From NCBI RefSeq assembly GCF_023101685.1, contig NZ_CP082164.1, positions 868,001 through 932,000 on the forward strand: a stretch of DNA of 64,000 bases, given 5' to 3'. The notes under the pieces were generated by a model, which saw only the letters and a program-made list of their open reading frames with translations, did no database searches and was not told the origin of the DNA. How positions within the stretch are numbered: the stretch's first letter is position 1; the number at the start of each line of letters is the position of its first letter. The translations under genes were made by a program, and so were the position numbers. This document shows, piece by piece, positions 1-9,483 of this stretch. Source of the DNA: Bradyrhizobium sp. 186 (GTDB lineage: Bacteria > Pseudomonadota > Alphaproteobacteria > Rhizobiales > Xanthobacteraceae).

Positions 1-53
1 AAGGCATTTCTCTCATCGTTTGGCGGCGCAGCATTCGCAATGAGCGGCGCAAA

Positions 54-1556
54 ATGGATAGATCGTTTGTCATTGCGCATATTTCCGACCTGCATCTGGA
101 CGGGTCAGGCCGGCTGCTTGCGACGATCGAAGCGCTCAGAGCCGCTCTCGGCGAGAGGATGGCCGACTTCGCGGACATTCCCGATCGCGTTCTGCTGATC
201 ACAGGCGATCTCGTGCACGACCCGACGCCGCGCGCGCTCGACGAAGCGCTCGCCGTCATCGCATCCTTCCGGCAGACCGGGCTGTTCACCGACATCCAGG
301 CGATCGCCGGCAACCATGACGTCAAGCCGCCGAGCCAGCGCGCCGGCCGCCACGACGCCTACGATTATTTGCATCTGCCGCGAACCTCGAAGAGCGTCTA
401 TTACCGCCAGGCTGGCCTTGAACTGGTGCTATTGGATTCCAACCGCGCAAGTCTCACGACGCTCGCGAGTGGCAATATCGATCAGAGTGCTTACAGCGCG
501 ATGGTCGCGGATTCCGCCCGGCTGAGCGTCGAGCTCGCGGGCAGCATTGGATCGGCCGGACGCGCCGATTATGCCGAGCCGGTGGAAAACCTGGTGCGCG
601 TGCTGGCGCTGCACCATCATCCGCTTCCGCAGGCGACCGGCGAAGGAAAGCGGTTTCTCGGCGCCCCTGACGAGCCGCTGATGTATCTCGCCGCGCCTGC
701 GACCTTTCTCGAAGCGGCCACCTCGCTCAACGTCAATCTGGTCCTGCACGGCCACCGGCATGTCGAGGGACTGACCCGCTATTCGATCCCCGACCCGCGC
801 GCGACCGTCAGCGAAGGCGGTGAGGATTACTGGCGTACGATCTACGTGCTCTCCTGTCCGTCCTCGACCGGGCAGGCCGGCGACGATGCGGGCTTCAACA
901 TCATCCATTTCGGCTCAACGTCCGAGGCCAGCCGTCCCGAGTACCGGTTCGCAATCGCCCGGTATTCGCGGCCGCGCAACGGCGGTGCATTCGGACCGCT
1001 CGACTCGAACCTGCCGGACGGCGTCATCAGGCTTCCGGCAGGGCGGGATTTTTCCCGCGATCCCGCCTTCCAATCGGCGATCGAGATTGGCTCATGCGCA
1101 ACGCTGAAGCGCGATCAGATCGTGGCGTTGGCTCGCCTGCTGTTGATGCGCCGCGCCTTCTACGCTGACTGCAAGCAGAGCTGGGCGAACACGCTCCACA
1201 CCTGTCTGGTCAGCTCGCAAGCCTGGGAGGCTATCGACGGCAAGTTCGCGAGGTCGGGGCAGGCGCATGACGTCGAGGTGGTGGCCGCGGTAAGGCTGCT
1301 GCTGAGCCGATTGACCGAGCAATCCGCAGACGTACTCGGCATCAATCGCCTCGCGCTCGGCGAACTCCGTGCGAAGCGCCTGGTCAATCGTTTGGACCTT
1401 ATGCGCGAATTGCCGAGGATGCCGCGCGCGGGCATCGATGTTGAGGGACAGATGCAGCAGAGATTGCAATTGCTGCGGGACCTGAATGATCGGGTGAAGG
1501 TGCTCGGCCTGGACCTCGGCCTCGGCGGCGAGATGCCGCCGCAAACGCCTCCGTGA
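54..1556 (+). CDS. Metallophosphoesterase (calcineurin-like) with long C-terminal extension
   Basis: This 500-aa protein carries the binuclear-metal phosphoesterase signature: DLH (Asp12/His14), GD (51-52), GNHD (86-89), a triple His at 187-189 and GHRH at 233-236. That pattern defines the calcineurin-like superfamily, whose members hydrolyse phosphomono- or phosphodiesters. The substrate cannot be read from sequence. The catalytic part ends near residue 300. The remaining 200 residues are mostly helical, Leu/Arg-rich and match no domain I recognise. No signal peptide is visible, so it is probably cytoplasmic. The ATG at 54 follows a weak GAGCGG. The gene stands alone, about 95 bp before tadD. 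Confidence 0.85.
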   Translation: MDRSFVIAHISDLHLDGSGRLLATIEALRAALGERMADFADIPDRVLLITGDLVHDPTPRALDEALAVIASFRQTGLFTDIQAIAGNHDVKPPSQRAGRHDAYDYLHLPRTSKSVYYRQAGLELVLLDSNRASLTTLASGNIDQSAYSAMVADSARLSVELAGSIGSAGRADYAEPVENLVRVLALHHHPLPQATGEGKRFLGAPDEPLMYLAAPATFLEAATSLNVNLVLHGHRHVEGLTRYSIPDPRATVSEGGEDYWRTIYVLSCPSSTGQAGDDAGFNIIHFGSTSEASRPEYRFAIARYSRPRNGGAFGPLDSNLPDGVIRLPAGRDFSRDPAFQSAIEIGSCATLKRDQIVALARLLLMRRAFYADCKQSWANTLHTCLVSSQAWEAIDGKFARSGQAHDVEVVAAVRLLLSRLTEQSADVLGINRLALGELRAKRLVNRLDLMRELPRMPRAGIDVEGQMQQRLQLLRDLNDRVKVLGLDLGLGGEMPPQTPP

Positions 1557-1649
1557 AGTCGAGGGCGCCGGGTGTTAACCGGCGGTTAGGGTTAACAGTC
1601 TATTGCTGGCGCGTTCGGCTCGATCAATCGGCTCGAGAGTCAAAGCGTC

Positions 1650-2462
1650 ATGCGCCAACGGTTCAGTCTTGCCCGGCTTCTTGCGTCCACCTCGCTGGTC
1701 GCGGCGGTGGCTATGGGTCTTGGCGGCTGCGCGGCGATGTCGAAACTCTCCGATGTCACCGGCTCGGTCGGGCCGCGGGCGGAAGCCGCCCCCACCGATC
1801 CCACGCGCGCCGTCGAAGCCTATGGCGAGCGCTATCGCGCCAATCCCAAGGACGCCGACGCGGCACTGGCCTATGGCCAGGCGCTGCGCGCCAACGGTCA
1901 GCGCGCCCAGGCCGCCGCCGTGCTCGAGCAGGCGACCATCGCCAATCCCGGCAACAAGGCGCTGCTCGCCCAATATGGCCGAGCGCTCGCCGACAATGGT
2001 AATTTCCAGCAGGCCTTCGACGTGCTTGCGAAAGCGCATTCGCCCGACAATCCGGACTGGCGCCTGCTCTCGGTGCAGGGCACAGCGCTCGACCAGATGG
2101 GCCGCCACGAGGAGGCGCGCTCCTACTATGCGAGCGCGTTGAAGATCATGCCGGGCGATCCCGGCGTGCTCTCCAATGTCGGCCTGTCCTACATGCTGTC
2201 GAAGGAACTGCCCAAGGCCGAAGAGGCATTGCGGCAGGCCTACGCCTCGCCGCGTGCGAGCACCCGGGTACGGCAGAATCTCGGCCTTGTCATCGGCCTC
2301 CAGGGGCGCTTTGCGGAAGCCGAGACCATTGTGAAGGCAGACCTGCCGCCGGACCAGGCCGCGGCCAATGTCGCGTATCTGAAGGACATGCTGAGCCGCA
2401 GCGACGCCCCGCGCGGCGCACCGAAGCGGACGCCGGTGGCCTCGCTCAGCCAGCCCGACTGA
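1650..2462 (+). CDS. tadD: TadD-like TPR lipoprotein of the Flp pilus system
   Basis: The N-terminus is a lipoprotein signal with the lipobox LGGC (Cys27), followed by a helical TPR region (about residues 55-240). TadD is the outer-membrane pilotin-like lipoprotein of Tad/Cpa pili, thought to help secretin assembly. The 270-aa length is typical. The gene runs convergently with tadC (57 bp between stops) and so is not co-transcribed with the main cpa operon. The assignment rests on lipobox plus TPR plus the adjacent tad genes; TPR lipoproteins are otherwise generic. Confidence 0.85.
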   Translation: MRQRFSLARLLASTSLVAAVAMGLGGCAAMSKLSDVTGSVGPRAEAAPTDPTRAVEAYGERYRANPKDADAALAYGQALRANGQRAQAAAVLEQATIANPGNKALLAQYGRALADNGNFQQAFDVLAKAHSPDNPDWRLLSVQGTALDQMGRHEEARSYYASALKIMPGDPGVLSNVGLSYMLSKELPKAEEALRQAYASPRASTRVRQNLGLVIGLQGRFAEAETIVKADLPPDQAAANVAYLKDMLSRSDAPRGAPKRTPVASLSQPD

Positions 2463-2519
2463 TCAGATCTGATCTTCCAGCTTGAAGTCGCGCGCGAACC
2501 GCGTGGGGTCCGCCTTGCA

Positions 2520-3494
2520 TCATTGCAACTCGGAGATCTTGATACCGGTCGGTCCGAGAATGACGACGAACAGCACCGGCAGGAAGAACAGGATCATCGG
2601 CACCGTCAGCTTCGGCGGCAGCGCGGCCGCCTTCTTCTCGGCCTCGTTCATGCGCATGTCGCGGTTTTCCTGCGCCATGACGCGCAAGGAATGGCCGAGC
2701 GGGGTGCCGTAGCGCTCCGCCTGCTGAAGCGCGAGACACACCGATTTGACGCCTTCGAGTCCGGTGCGTCGCGCCAGGTTCTCATAGGCAACCTTGCGGT
2801 CCTGCAAATAAGACAGCTCGGCCGTGGTCAGGGTGAACTCTTCCGACAGCGCGATCGACTGGCCGACGATTTCGGTGGCCACCTTCCTGAACGCCATTTC
2901 GACCGACATGCCGGACTCGATGCAGATCAGGAGCAGGTCGAGCGCGTCGGGAAAGGCGCGCTTGATCGAGAGCTGACGCTTGGAGATCGCGTTCTTGAGG
3001 AACAGCATCGGCGCTTGGAGGCCGAGATAGGAGGCGCCGACACAGATGCCGATCTTGATCGGCATTGATTTCTCCATATGCGCGATCAGGAACACGTACA
3101 CGACCGAGCCGACGAACAACACGAGCGGGGCCACCATGCGGGCGAACAGGAAGGTGATGTAGGGCGCCTGGCCGCGATAGCCCGCCATGATGAGCTTGTC
3201 GCGCGCAGCTTCCTGCGCGAGCCATTTGGTGAGGTTGAAGTCCTCCACGACCCTCGAGACGAGTTGCTTCGGCGTCTGGCGCAGCGTGACCTTCTCGTTC
3301 CTGTTGAGGCGTTCGCGCTCGCGCTGGCGGATACGTTCGCGCTCGCTCGCCACCGCCTTCATGCGCTTGGAGAGGCCTTCGCCGGCGAACAGCGGCATCA
3401 CCAGCGTATAGACGGTGGCGCTGGCGGCGATGGCCGCCAGCAGCATGGTCATGAAGCGGACGTCATGCAGTTTCGAGACGAGGAATTCGACCAT
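2520..3494 (-). CDS. tadC: Tad pilus inner-membrane platform protein TadC
   Basis: A 324-aa type II secretion F-domain protein with hydrophobic segments near residues 12-30, 115-165 and 300-320. The central F-domain contains a motif of the form LDLLLICIESG. TadC pairs with TadB as the inner-membrane platform on which the CpaF ATPase drives pilin polymerisation. The start at 3494 lies 9 bp after the tadB stop, so it is co-transcribed as the last gene of the reverse cpa operon. Confidence 0.92.
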   Translation of the reverse strand: MVEFLVSKLHDVRFMTMLLAAIAASATVYTLVMPLFAGEGLSKRMKAVASERERIRQRERERLNRNEKVTLRQTPKQLVSRVVEDFNLTKWLAQEAARDKLIMAGYRGQAPYITFLFARMVAPLVLFVGSVVYVFLIAHMEKSMPIKIGICVGASYLGLQAPMLFLKNAISKRQLSIKRAFPDALDLLLICIESGMSVEMAFRKVATEIVGQSIALSEEFTLTTAELSYLQDRKVAYENLARRTGLEGVKSVCLALQQAERYGTPLGHSLRVMAQENRDMRMNEAEKKAAALPPKLTVPMILFFLPVLFVVILGPTGIKISELQ

Positions 3495-3503
3495 ACGGCA
3501 CCG

Positions 3504-4481
3504 TCAGAAATCGAAGTTGATCATCTTCTTCATCACCATGATGCCGATCGACATCCAGACGACGCATCCGACCAGCATGAGCTGGCCGGTGGGATGGGTC
3601 CACAGCAGCGAGATGTAGTGCGGCGTCGTGATATAGACGAGGAACATCACGATCGGCGGCAGCGAGCCGATGATGCCGGCCGAGGCCTTGGCCTCCATCG
3701 ACATCGCCTGGATCTTTTCCTTCATCTTCTTGCGGTCGCGCAGCACCTTGGAGAGGTTGCCCAGCGCTTCGGCGAGGTTGCCGCCGGACTTCTGCTGAAT
3801 CGAGATGACGATGCCGAAGAAATTGGCTTCCGGCAGTGGCATGCGATCATAGAGACGCGTGCAGGCCTCGCCGAGCGGCATGCCGATCGCCTGTGTCTCG
3901 ATGATGGCCAGGAACTCGCTGCGTAGCGGCTCCGGCGCGTCGGCGGCGACGACCTTGATCGATTCGAACAGCGGCAGGCCTGCCTTGATGCCCCGGACGA
4001 TCACGTCGACCGCATCTGGCAGCGCCTTCAGGAACTTGGCTTCGCGGCGTTTCTTCAGGAAGCCGAGCGCCCAACGTGGCAGGCCGAAGCCGCCGGCAAA
4101 GGCGAGGCCGGCGGCGCCGAGCACCCCACCCCCGACGAACAGAGCGATCGCGAACAGCACGCCCGCCACGACGGCGGACGCGATCCAGAACTTCTGCGTT
4201 GTCCAGTCGAGCCCTGCCTGCGTCAGGCGGATATTGAGCGGAACGCTCTTCTCCTGCTGGCGCCGCGCCTCGAGATCCTTGAGCGAAGTCTCCACCTGCT
4301 CACGGCGCGATCGCTGGCTCTTCTCGGTCTGCTTGGCCACGGGCGCGTCGGCACGCGCGATCGAGGCGCGGCGGCTTTCCGCCTTTCGCTCGCCTGACAG
4401 CAGCGGATAAAGGAAGACCCAGCCGATGCCGCCGACGGCGGCGGTCGCGAGGAAGGCGAGGGCGAGGACCTGTATGTTCAT
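3504..4481 (-). CDS. tadB: Tad pilus inner-membrane platform protein TadB
   Basis: This is the TadC paralogue, with an N-terminal transmembrane segment, two hydrophobic stretches in the middle (around 110-155) and a C-terminal pair of helices around the T2SS F-domain (approximately 165-300). I place the start at 4481 (MNIQVLALAF), where the membrane segment begins immediately. The frame stays open 20 codons further upstream into non-conserved sequence. The product is 325 aa. It follows cpaF by about 16 bp and precedes tadC. Confidence 0.92.
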   Translation of the reverse strand: MNIQVLALAFLATAAVGGIGWVFLYPLLSGERKAESRRASIARADAPVAKQTEKSQRSRREQVETSLKDLEARRQQEKSVPLNIRLTQAGLDWTTQKFWIASAVVAGVLFAIALFVGGGVLGAAGLAFAGGFGLPRWALGFLKKRREAKFLKALPDAVDVIVRGIKAGLPLFESIKVVAADAPEPLRSEFLAIIETQAIGMPLGEACTRLYDRMPLPEANFFGIVISIQQKSGGNLAEALGNLSKVLRDRKKMKEKIQAMSMEAKASAGIIGSLPPIVMFLVYITTPHYISLLWTHPTGQLMLVGCVVWMSIGIMVMKKMINFDF

Positions 4482-4497
4482 GGCCGTGCTGACCTGC

Positions 4498-5961
4498 TCA
4501 CGTCGTAGGCGCCACTTCCGCGGCGTCGAGCGCAGCGGCAAGGCGCTTCTCGTCGCCGTAATAGCGGGCGCGTTCCCAGAATTTCGGACGGCCGATGCCG
4601 GTCGAGCGGTGCCGCCCGATGATCTTGCCGTTGGCGTCCTCGCCGATCAGGTCGTAGAGGAAGATGTCCTGAGTGATGATGGTGTCGCCTTCCATGCCCA
4701 TCACCTCGGTGATGTGAGTGATGCGGCGCGAGCCGTCGCGCAGGCGCGCGGCCTGGACGATGACGTCGATCGAGGCGCAGATCATCTCGCGAATCGTGCG
4801 CGAGGGCAGGGAAAAGCCGCCCATGGTGATCATCGATTCGCAGCGCGACAGTGCTTCGCGGGGATTGTTGGCGTGCAGCGTCCCCATCGAACCATCGTGG
4901 CCGGTGTTCATGGCCTGGAGCAGGTCGAAAGCCTCCGGGCCGCGGACTTCGCCGACGATGATGCGTTCGGGACGCATACGCAGGCAGTTGCGCACCAGCT
5001 CGCGCATGGTGACCTGGCCTTCGCCTTCGATGTTGGGCGGGCGGGTTTCGAGCCGCACCACATGGGGCTGCTGCAGCTGCAGTTCGGCCGCGTCCTCGCA
5101 GGTGATGACGCGCTCGTCGTGCTCGATATAATTGGTCAGACAGTTGAGCAGCGTGGTCTTGCCCGACCCGGTACCGCCGGAGATCAGCACGTTGCAGCGG
5201 ACACGGCCGATGATCTGCAGGATTTCCGCGCCCTCCGGCGAGATTGCGCCGAACTTGACCAGCTGATCCAGCGTCAGCTTGTCCTTCCTGAATTTGCGGA
5301 TGGTGAGGGCGGGGCCGTCGATCGACAGCGGCGGCACGATGGCGTTGACGCGAGAGCCGTCGGCGAGGCGTGCGTCGCAGATCGGCGAGGATTCGTCGAC
5401 GCGCCGGCCGACCTGACTGACGATGCGCTGGCAGATGTTGAGAAGCTGCTGGTTGTCGCGGAAGCGGATCCCGGTACGCTGGATCTTGCCGCCGACTTCG
5501 ATGAAGACGGTGCCGGCCCCGTTGACCATGATGTCGGCGATGTCGTCGCGCGCGAGCAGCGGCTCGAGCGGACCATAGCCGAGCACGTCGTTGCAGATGT
5601 CGTCGAGCAGTTCCTCCTGCTCGGCGATCGACATCACGATGTTCTTGATCGCGATGATCTCGTTGACGATGTCGCGGATTTCCTCGCGCGCCGACTCGGA
5701 ATCCAGTTTGGCGAGCTGGGCGAGGTCGATGGCCTCGATCAGCGCGCCGAAGATGGTCGCCTTGACCTCGTAATAATTGTCTGAGCGGCGGGTCTCCATG
5801 GCCGGCGCCGGCCTTGCGGGGGCGAGCGGCGGCGAGGCGACGGCCGGCGGGGGCGGCGCGCGCGACACCGCGGGCGCCGGAGCCGAGGCAGGCTCAGGCG
5901 ACACGGCGCCGGGCTTGGAAGCCCGAGGGTCGGTGTCTGTTCCGCTACGCTTACCGAACAC
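4498..5961 (-). CDS. cpaF: Pilus assembly secretion ATPase CpaF/TadA
   Basis: A 487-aa VirB11/GspE-type hexameric ATPase that powers Flp pilus extension. A Pro/Ala-rich N-terminal tail (about 1-60) precedes the N-terminal domain and the RecA-like core. The Walker A motif GGTGSGKTT lies at 262-270, followed by the Asp box ([11 protein letters not shown]), the Walker B region ([10 protein letters not shown]) and the His box ([14 protein letters not shown]). It is cytoplasmic and binds the TadB/TadC platform. The start is 20 bp after the cpaE stop. Confidence 0.95.
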   Translation of the reverse strand: MFGKRSGTDTDPRASKPGAVSPEPASAPAPAVSRAPPPPAVASPPLAPARPAPAMETRRSDNYYEVKATIFGALIEAIDLAQLAKLDSESAREEIRDIVNEIIAIKNIVMSIAEQEELLDDICNDVLGYGPLEPLLARDDIADIMVNGAGTVFIEVGGKIQRTGIRFRDNQQLLNICQRIVSQVGRRVDESSPICDARLADGSRVNAIVPPLSIDGPALTIRKFRKDKLTLDQLVKFGAISPEGAEILQIIGRVRCNVLISGGTGSGKTTLLNCLTNYIEHDERVITCEDAAELQLQQPHVVRLETRPPNIEGEGQVTMRELVRNCLRMRPERIIVGEVRGPEAFDLLQAMNTGHDGSMGTLHANNPREALSRCESMITMGGFSLPSRTIREMICASIDVIVQAARLRDGSRRITHITEVMGMEGDTIITQDIFLYDLIGEDANGKIIGRHRSTGIGRPKFWERARYYGDEKRLAAALDAAEVAPTT

Positions 5962-5981
5962 TTAACAACTCCATGCGGCGG

Positions 5982-7250
5982 CTATTTTCCCCGCAACTTC
6001 TCAATCAGGGGTGAAAGGAAGGACGATTTTTGTTTCTTGGTCTCGCTGCGGCCGGTCAGGCGCTGGGCGATCTGAAGGAACATCTCGATCGACTTGTGGT
6101 TGGCCGAGATCTCCGCGATCATCTGGCCGTTGTTGGCCGCCGAACCGAAGATCTGCGGCTCGAACGGGATCGAGACGATCGGCTGGCTCTCGATCGCCTT
6201 GGCGAACTCGGCGGCGGCGATTTCCGGCCGTTTCGGGACACCGACCTGGTTCAGGCAGTAGAGCGGCGGCCGGTCGTTGGGGCGCGAGGCCTTCAGGAGA
6301 TCGAACAGGTTCTTGGTGTTGCGCAGATTGGCGAGATCAGGGGCCGCCACGATCAGAATGTCGTCCGCCCCGATCAGGGCGCGCTTGGTCCAGCCGGACC
6401 ACTGGTGAGGAACGTCGAGCACGATACAGGGCATGGTCGTACGCAATGTGTCGAACACGGCATCGAAGGCGTCCGTGCCGAAATCGTAGACCCGGTCGAG
6501 CGTCGCCGGCGCCGCCAGCAGGCTGAGGTGGTCCGTGCACTTCGACAGCAAGCGGTCGATGAAGGCGGTATCGACGCGGTCGGGCGAGAACACGGCGTCC
6601 GCAATGCCCTGCGGCGGATCCTGGTTGTAGTCGAGCCCGGCGGTGCCGAAGGCGAGGTCGAGATCGGCAACGACCGCGTCCATCGCGAGGTCGCGCGCGA
6701 TCGCCCAGGCGACATTGTGGGAGACGGTCGAAGCGCCGACGCCGCCCTTGGCGCCGACCACGGCGATGATGCGGCCGACCGCCTTGGCTTCCGGCGCCGA
6801 GAACAGGTTGCAGATCGAGCGCACGACGTCGATTGCACCGACCGGCGCGAGCACATAGTCGCTGACACCGCGACGCACCAGCTCGCGGTAGAGCGTGACA
6901 TCGTTGATGCGGCCGATCACCACCACGCGGGTGCCGGCGTCGCAGACGGTGGCGAGGTGGTCGAGGCCGGCCAACAGGTCGTTGCGGCCATCGCTCTCGA
7001 GCACGATCACGTTCGGCGTGGGCGCCGAACGATAGGCTTCGACCGCGGCCGCCATGCCGCCCATCTGGATCTTCAGGTGGGCCTTGCCGAGACGGCGATC
7101 CTCGCCGGCCGACTGCACCGCGGCGGCGGTTTCCACGGTCTCGCAGAAGGCCTGCACGGAAACGCGCGGTGCGGGCGCGATGTGCTCCTCGGCCGGCGGA
7201 GTGGGGGTCTCCGGCTGCTCTTCTTGAGTGTGGCGAGCGTAGCTGATCAT
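5982..7250 (-). CDS. cpaE: Pilus assembly protein CpaE (TadZ-type atypical MinD/ParA ATPase)
   Basis: A 422-aa protein with an atypical receiver-like domain at about residues 55-150, then a ParA/MinD-like domain. The deviant P-loop KGGVGAST lies at 168-175. CpaE/TadZ proteins position the pilus machine at the cell pole. The segment 1-55 is Pro/Glu-rich and probably disordered. The gene overlaps the stop of cpaD by 4 bp (ATGA), showing translational coupling in the operon. Confidence 0.92.
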   Translation of the reverse strand: MISYARHTQEEQPETPTPPAEEHIAPAPRVSVQAFCETVETAAAVQSAGEDRRLGKAHLKIQMGGMAAAVEAYRSAPTPNVIVLESDGRNDLLAGLDHLATVCDAGTRVVVIGRINDVTLYRELVRRGVSDYVLAPVGAIDVVRSICNLFSAPEAKAVGRIIAVVGAKGGVGASTVSHNVAWAIARDLAMDAVVADLDLAFGTAGLDYNQDPPQGIADAVFSPDRVDTAFIDRLLSKCTDHLSLLAAPATLDRVYDFGTDAFDAVFDTLRTTMPCIVLDVPHQWSGWTKRALIGADDILIVAAPDLANLRNTKNLFDLLKASRPNDRPPLYCLNQVGVPKRPEIAAAEFAKAIESQPIVSIPFEPQIFGSAANNGQMIAEISANHKSIEMFLQIAQRLTGRSETKKQKSSFLSPLIEKLRGK

Positions 7251-7972
7251 TTGCCGGTGTCGCTGAGTTTGGCCTTCTCGGCTTCAGGATAGGTGACCGC
7301 CGTCGGCATCCCCTTGCGATACTTCTCGAAGGCGGCGTTGCGCCGTATCGTATAGGAAGGTGTCTCAGGCCGCGGCTGCTCGAGGTCCGATGGATTGTCG
7401 ACCATTGCCGCGAGGTTGCGCTGATAGGCACAGCCGAAATTGTAATACTGCTTGTTCTCGAACCAACCCTTGTTCTTCATCGAGGGGCCGATGTCCTCCG
7501 GCCACACGCCGCAGGGGCCTGCGACCGCGGCGATTTTGGAATAGGTGAGTCGGATCGGCGGCAGGAAGCGTTTGTCTTCCGGCTGATAAGGGCGAATGCT
7601 GACGCCGCGCGGCGGAACGCCAGCCGCTGCCAGCATCGCTTGAATCTCACGCATCGTATCCGCCACCGGACGCGCATTGGGCGTGCCCGACGGTACGTCG
7701 ATATGGATGGCGCCGGTGCCTTCGTGCAGCCAGGTCGACGCCACGCCCATCACATCGGCGCGCTGGGCGGCGGTCAGCCCGCCGCGGGCGTGGCCGACGA
7801 AGACGACGATCGAGCGGTTCTGCTCCTCGATCGCGATCGGGTGACGCTGCTTGTAGTCGTCGGGAATCGAGGCGGTGACCTCGTCATGCTGACAACCGCC
7901 GAGCGCGACGGCGATACCGACGAGCGCGCCACCGATGGCGCGTCTGCGAATCTGGGGTGGTCTTGTGGTCAT
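7247..7972 (-). CDS. cpaD: Pilus assembly lipoprotein CpaD
   Basis: A 241-aa lipoprotein with a basic N-terminus and lipobox LGGC (Cys27), followed by a CpaD-family domain. CpaD localises to the outer membrane and supports the CpaC secretin. The reading frame remains open for 199 codons upstream, but that part is antisense-like sequence inside cpaC. The ATG at 7972 starts directly at the signal peptide, 20 bp after the cpaC stop, and is clearly the true start. Confidence 0.9.
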   Translation of the reverse strand: MTTRPPQIRRRAIGGALVGIAVALGGCQHDEVTASIPDDYKQRHPIAIEEQNRSIVVFVGHARGGLTAAQRADVMGVASTWLHEGTGAIHIDVPSGTPNARPVADTMREIQAMLAAAGVPPRGVSIRPYQPEDKRFLPPIRLTYSKIAAVAGPCGVWPEDIGPSMKNKGWFENKQYYNFGCAYQRNLAAMVDNPSDLEQPRPETPSYTIRRNAAFEKYRKGMPTAVTYPEAEKAKLSDTGK

Positions 7973-7992
7973 AACGAAGTCCCCGTTCCGCC

Positions 7993-9483
7993 TCAGTCGG
8001 TGATGAAGCCGTAGGTGCCGCGGTAGCTGCGCGCCGGCTCGGTTTTGCCGGGCACGCCGTAAATGCGGTTGATGTTGCCGATCAGCTCGGCCTGCGGATC
8101 CGCGGGCGCCGCGAAGCCGTCGTCCGGACGCGACAGGTCCTTCTGCGCCACTGCGCGCACGACATAGGGCGTCACGATCACGACCAGCTCGGTCGTGTTG
8201 TTGACGAAGTCGCGGCTGCGGAACAGCGTGCCGAGGACCGGGAGCTGCATCAGGCCCGGCAATCCGCTGACCGCCTGCTTGGTCTGCTGCTGGATCAGGC
8301 CGGCCATCGCCATCGCGCCGCCGGAGGGAATTTCCAGCGAGGTCTCTGCGCGGCGGGTCTTGATCGAGGGCACCGTCAGCGAGTTGACCGAGCTCGAGGT
8401 CACGGCCTGCGACAGCGTGATCGAGTTTTCGTTGGACAATTCCGACACTTCGGTCATCACCCGCAGGCTGATCTTGCCCTCGCTCAGCACCACGGGGGTG
8501 AAGTTGAGCGAGATTCCAAACTTCTTGAAGCTGATCTGGGTGGTACAGACATGCGTGGTTGGGTCGCACGCATAGCCTGCCGGCACCGGGAATTCACCGC
8601 CGGCGATGAAAGTCGCCGATTCGCCCGAGATCGCGGTCAGGTTCGGTTCGGCCAACGTACGGATCACGCCTGCGGTTTCCATTGCGCGCAGAGTGGCCTG
8701 CACCGACGGGGTCGCGCCGAACTTCGTGGTCAGATTGTTGCCGTCCACGAGATTGCGGCCAAGAGCGGTGAACGGGTTGGAGTTGGTGAAGCTCACCACC
8801 GACGTGCCGTAGTTGAGGTTCGCGGTGAGGTCGATGCCGAGCTGCTTGATGATGCTGCGTGCGACTTCGGCGACCGTCACCTTCAGCATGACCTGGTCGC
8901 GGCCCCGAACCACGATCGAGTTCAACACCTTGTCGGCGCCGCCGGCGAGACGCGCGGCGAGATCGTTGGCCTGCTGCGCTTCGAGCGGGTTCGCCGCCGT
9001 GCCGCTCAGGACGATGCCGTCGCCGAGGCCGTCGATCTGGATGTCCGCATTGGGCAGGATCTGCTTCAGCGCAGCCCGCGCGCCGTTGAGGTCGCGCTTG
9101 ACTGCGATGTCATAGGCCGCGATCTGCTGGCCGGCGGAATCGAAGAACACGATGTTGGTCTGGCCGACAGAGGCACCGATGATGTAGGCGCGCTGCGACG
9201 AGCGGACCACCGCATTGGCGATCTTGGGATCGGCGACGAGAACGTCCTTGATGTCGCGCGGCAGGTCGATCACGATCGACTTGCCGATGCCAAGCGAGAG
9301 GAAGCGCGCGTTCATCTGGCCGTCGGCCGCGACCGGGGCCACGGGGCGGTAGTCGGCGGCGATGACCGGGGCCAACGCCGGATTGAGGGCCAGCGCGAGG
9401 GCGGCCGTAAACGACAGGGCGCGGACCACGGAGGTTCGCATCGTCGGCGAATGCGCCCTGCATTTCATATCGAGCGTCCTCAT
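7993..9483 (-). CDS. cpaC: Outer-membrane secretin CpaC (RcpA)
   Basis: A 496-aa type II/III secretin-family protein. A signal peptide (about 1-43, ending near VIAADYRP) is followed by the pilus N-terminal domain (50-120), a BON-like domain (120-200) and the C-terminal secretin domain (about 240-445). The secretin domain includes the VPVLG and TELVVIVTPYVV segments. It forms the gated outer-membrane pore for the Flp pilus. The ATG at 9483 overlaps the cpaB stop in an ATGA arrangement, supporting this start over the internal Met residues. Confidence 0.94.
   Translation of the reverse strand: MRTLDMKCRAHSPTMRTSVVRALSFTAALALALNPALAPVIAADYRPVAPVAADGQMNARFLSLGIGKSIVIDLPRDIKDVLVADPKIANAVVRSSQRAYIIGASVGQTNIVFFDSAGQQIAAYDIAVKRDLNGARAALKQILPNADIQIDGLGDGIVLSGTAANPLEAQQANDLAARLAGGADKVLNSIVVRGRDQVMLKVTVAEVARSIIKQLGIDLTANLNYGTSVVSFTNSNPFTALGRNLVDGNNLTTKFGATPSVQATLRAMETAGVIRTLAEPNLTAISGESATFIAGGEFPVPAGYACDPTTHVCTTQISFKKFGISLNFTPVVLSEGKISLRVMTEVSELSNENSITLSQAVTSSSVNSLTVPSIKTRRAETSLEIPSGGAMAMAGLIQQQTKQAVSGLPGLMQLPVLGTLFRSRDFVNNTTELVVIVTPYVVRAVAQKDLSRPDDGFAAPADPQAELIGNINRIYGVPGKTEPARSYRGTYGFITD

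Noticed and set aside
2461..2474. 14-bp palindrome GATCAGATCTGATC at the tadD stop
   Set aside because: No T-run follows, so it is not a terminator; probably chance.
4426..5784. 452-aa forward frame opposite cpaF
   Set aside because: Antisense shadow in GC-rich DNA: Asp/Ala/Val-rich composition, no domain, and fully contained in a canonical ATPase gene.
7973..8569. 199-codon upstream extension of the cpaD frame
   Set aside because: It lies inside cpaC on the same strand in another frame; the lipoprotein signal starts at 7972.
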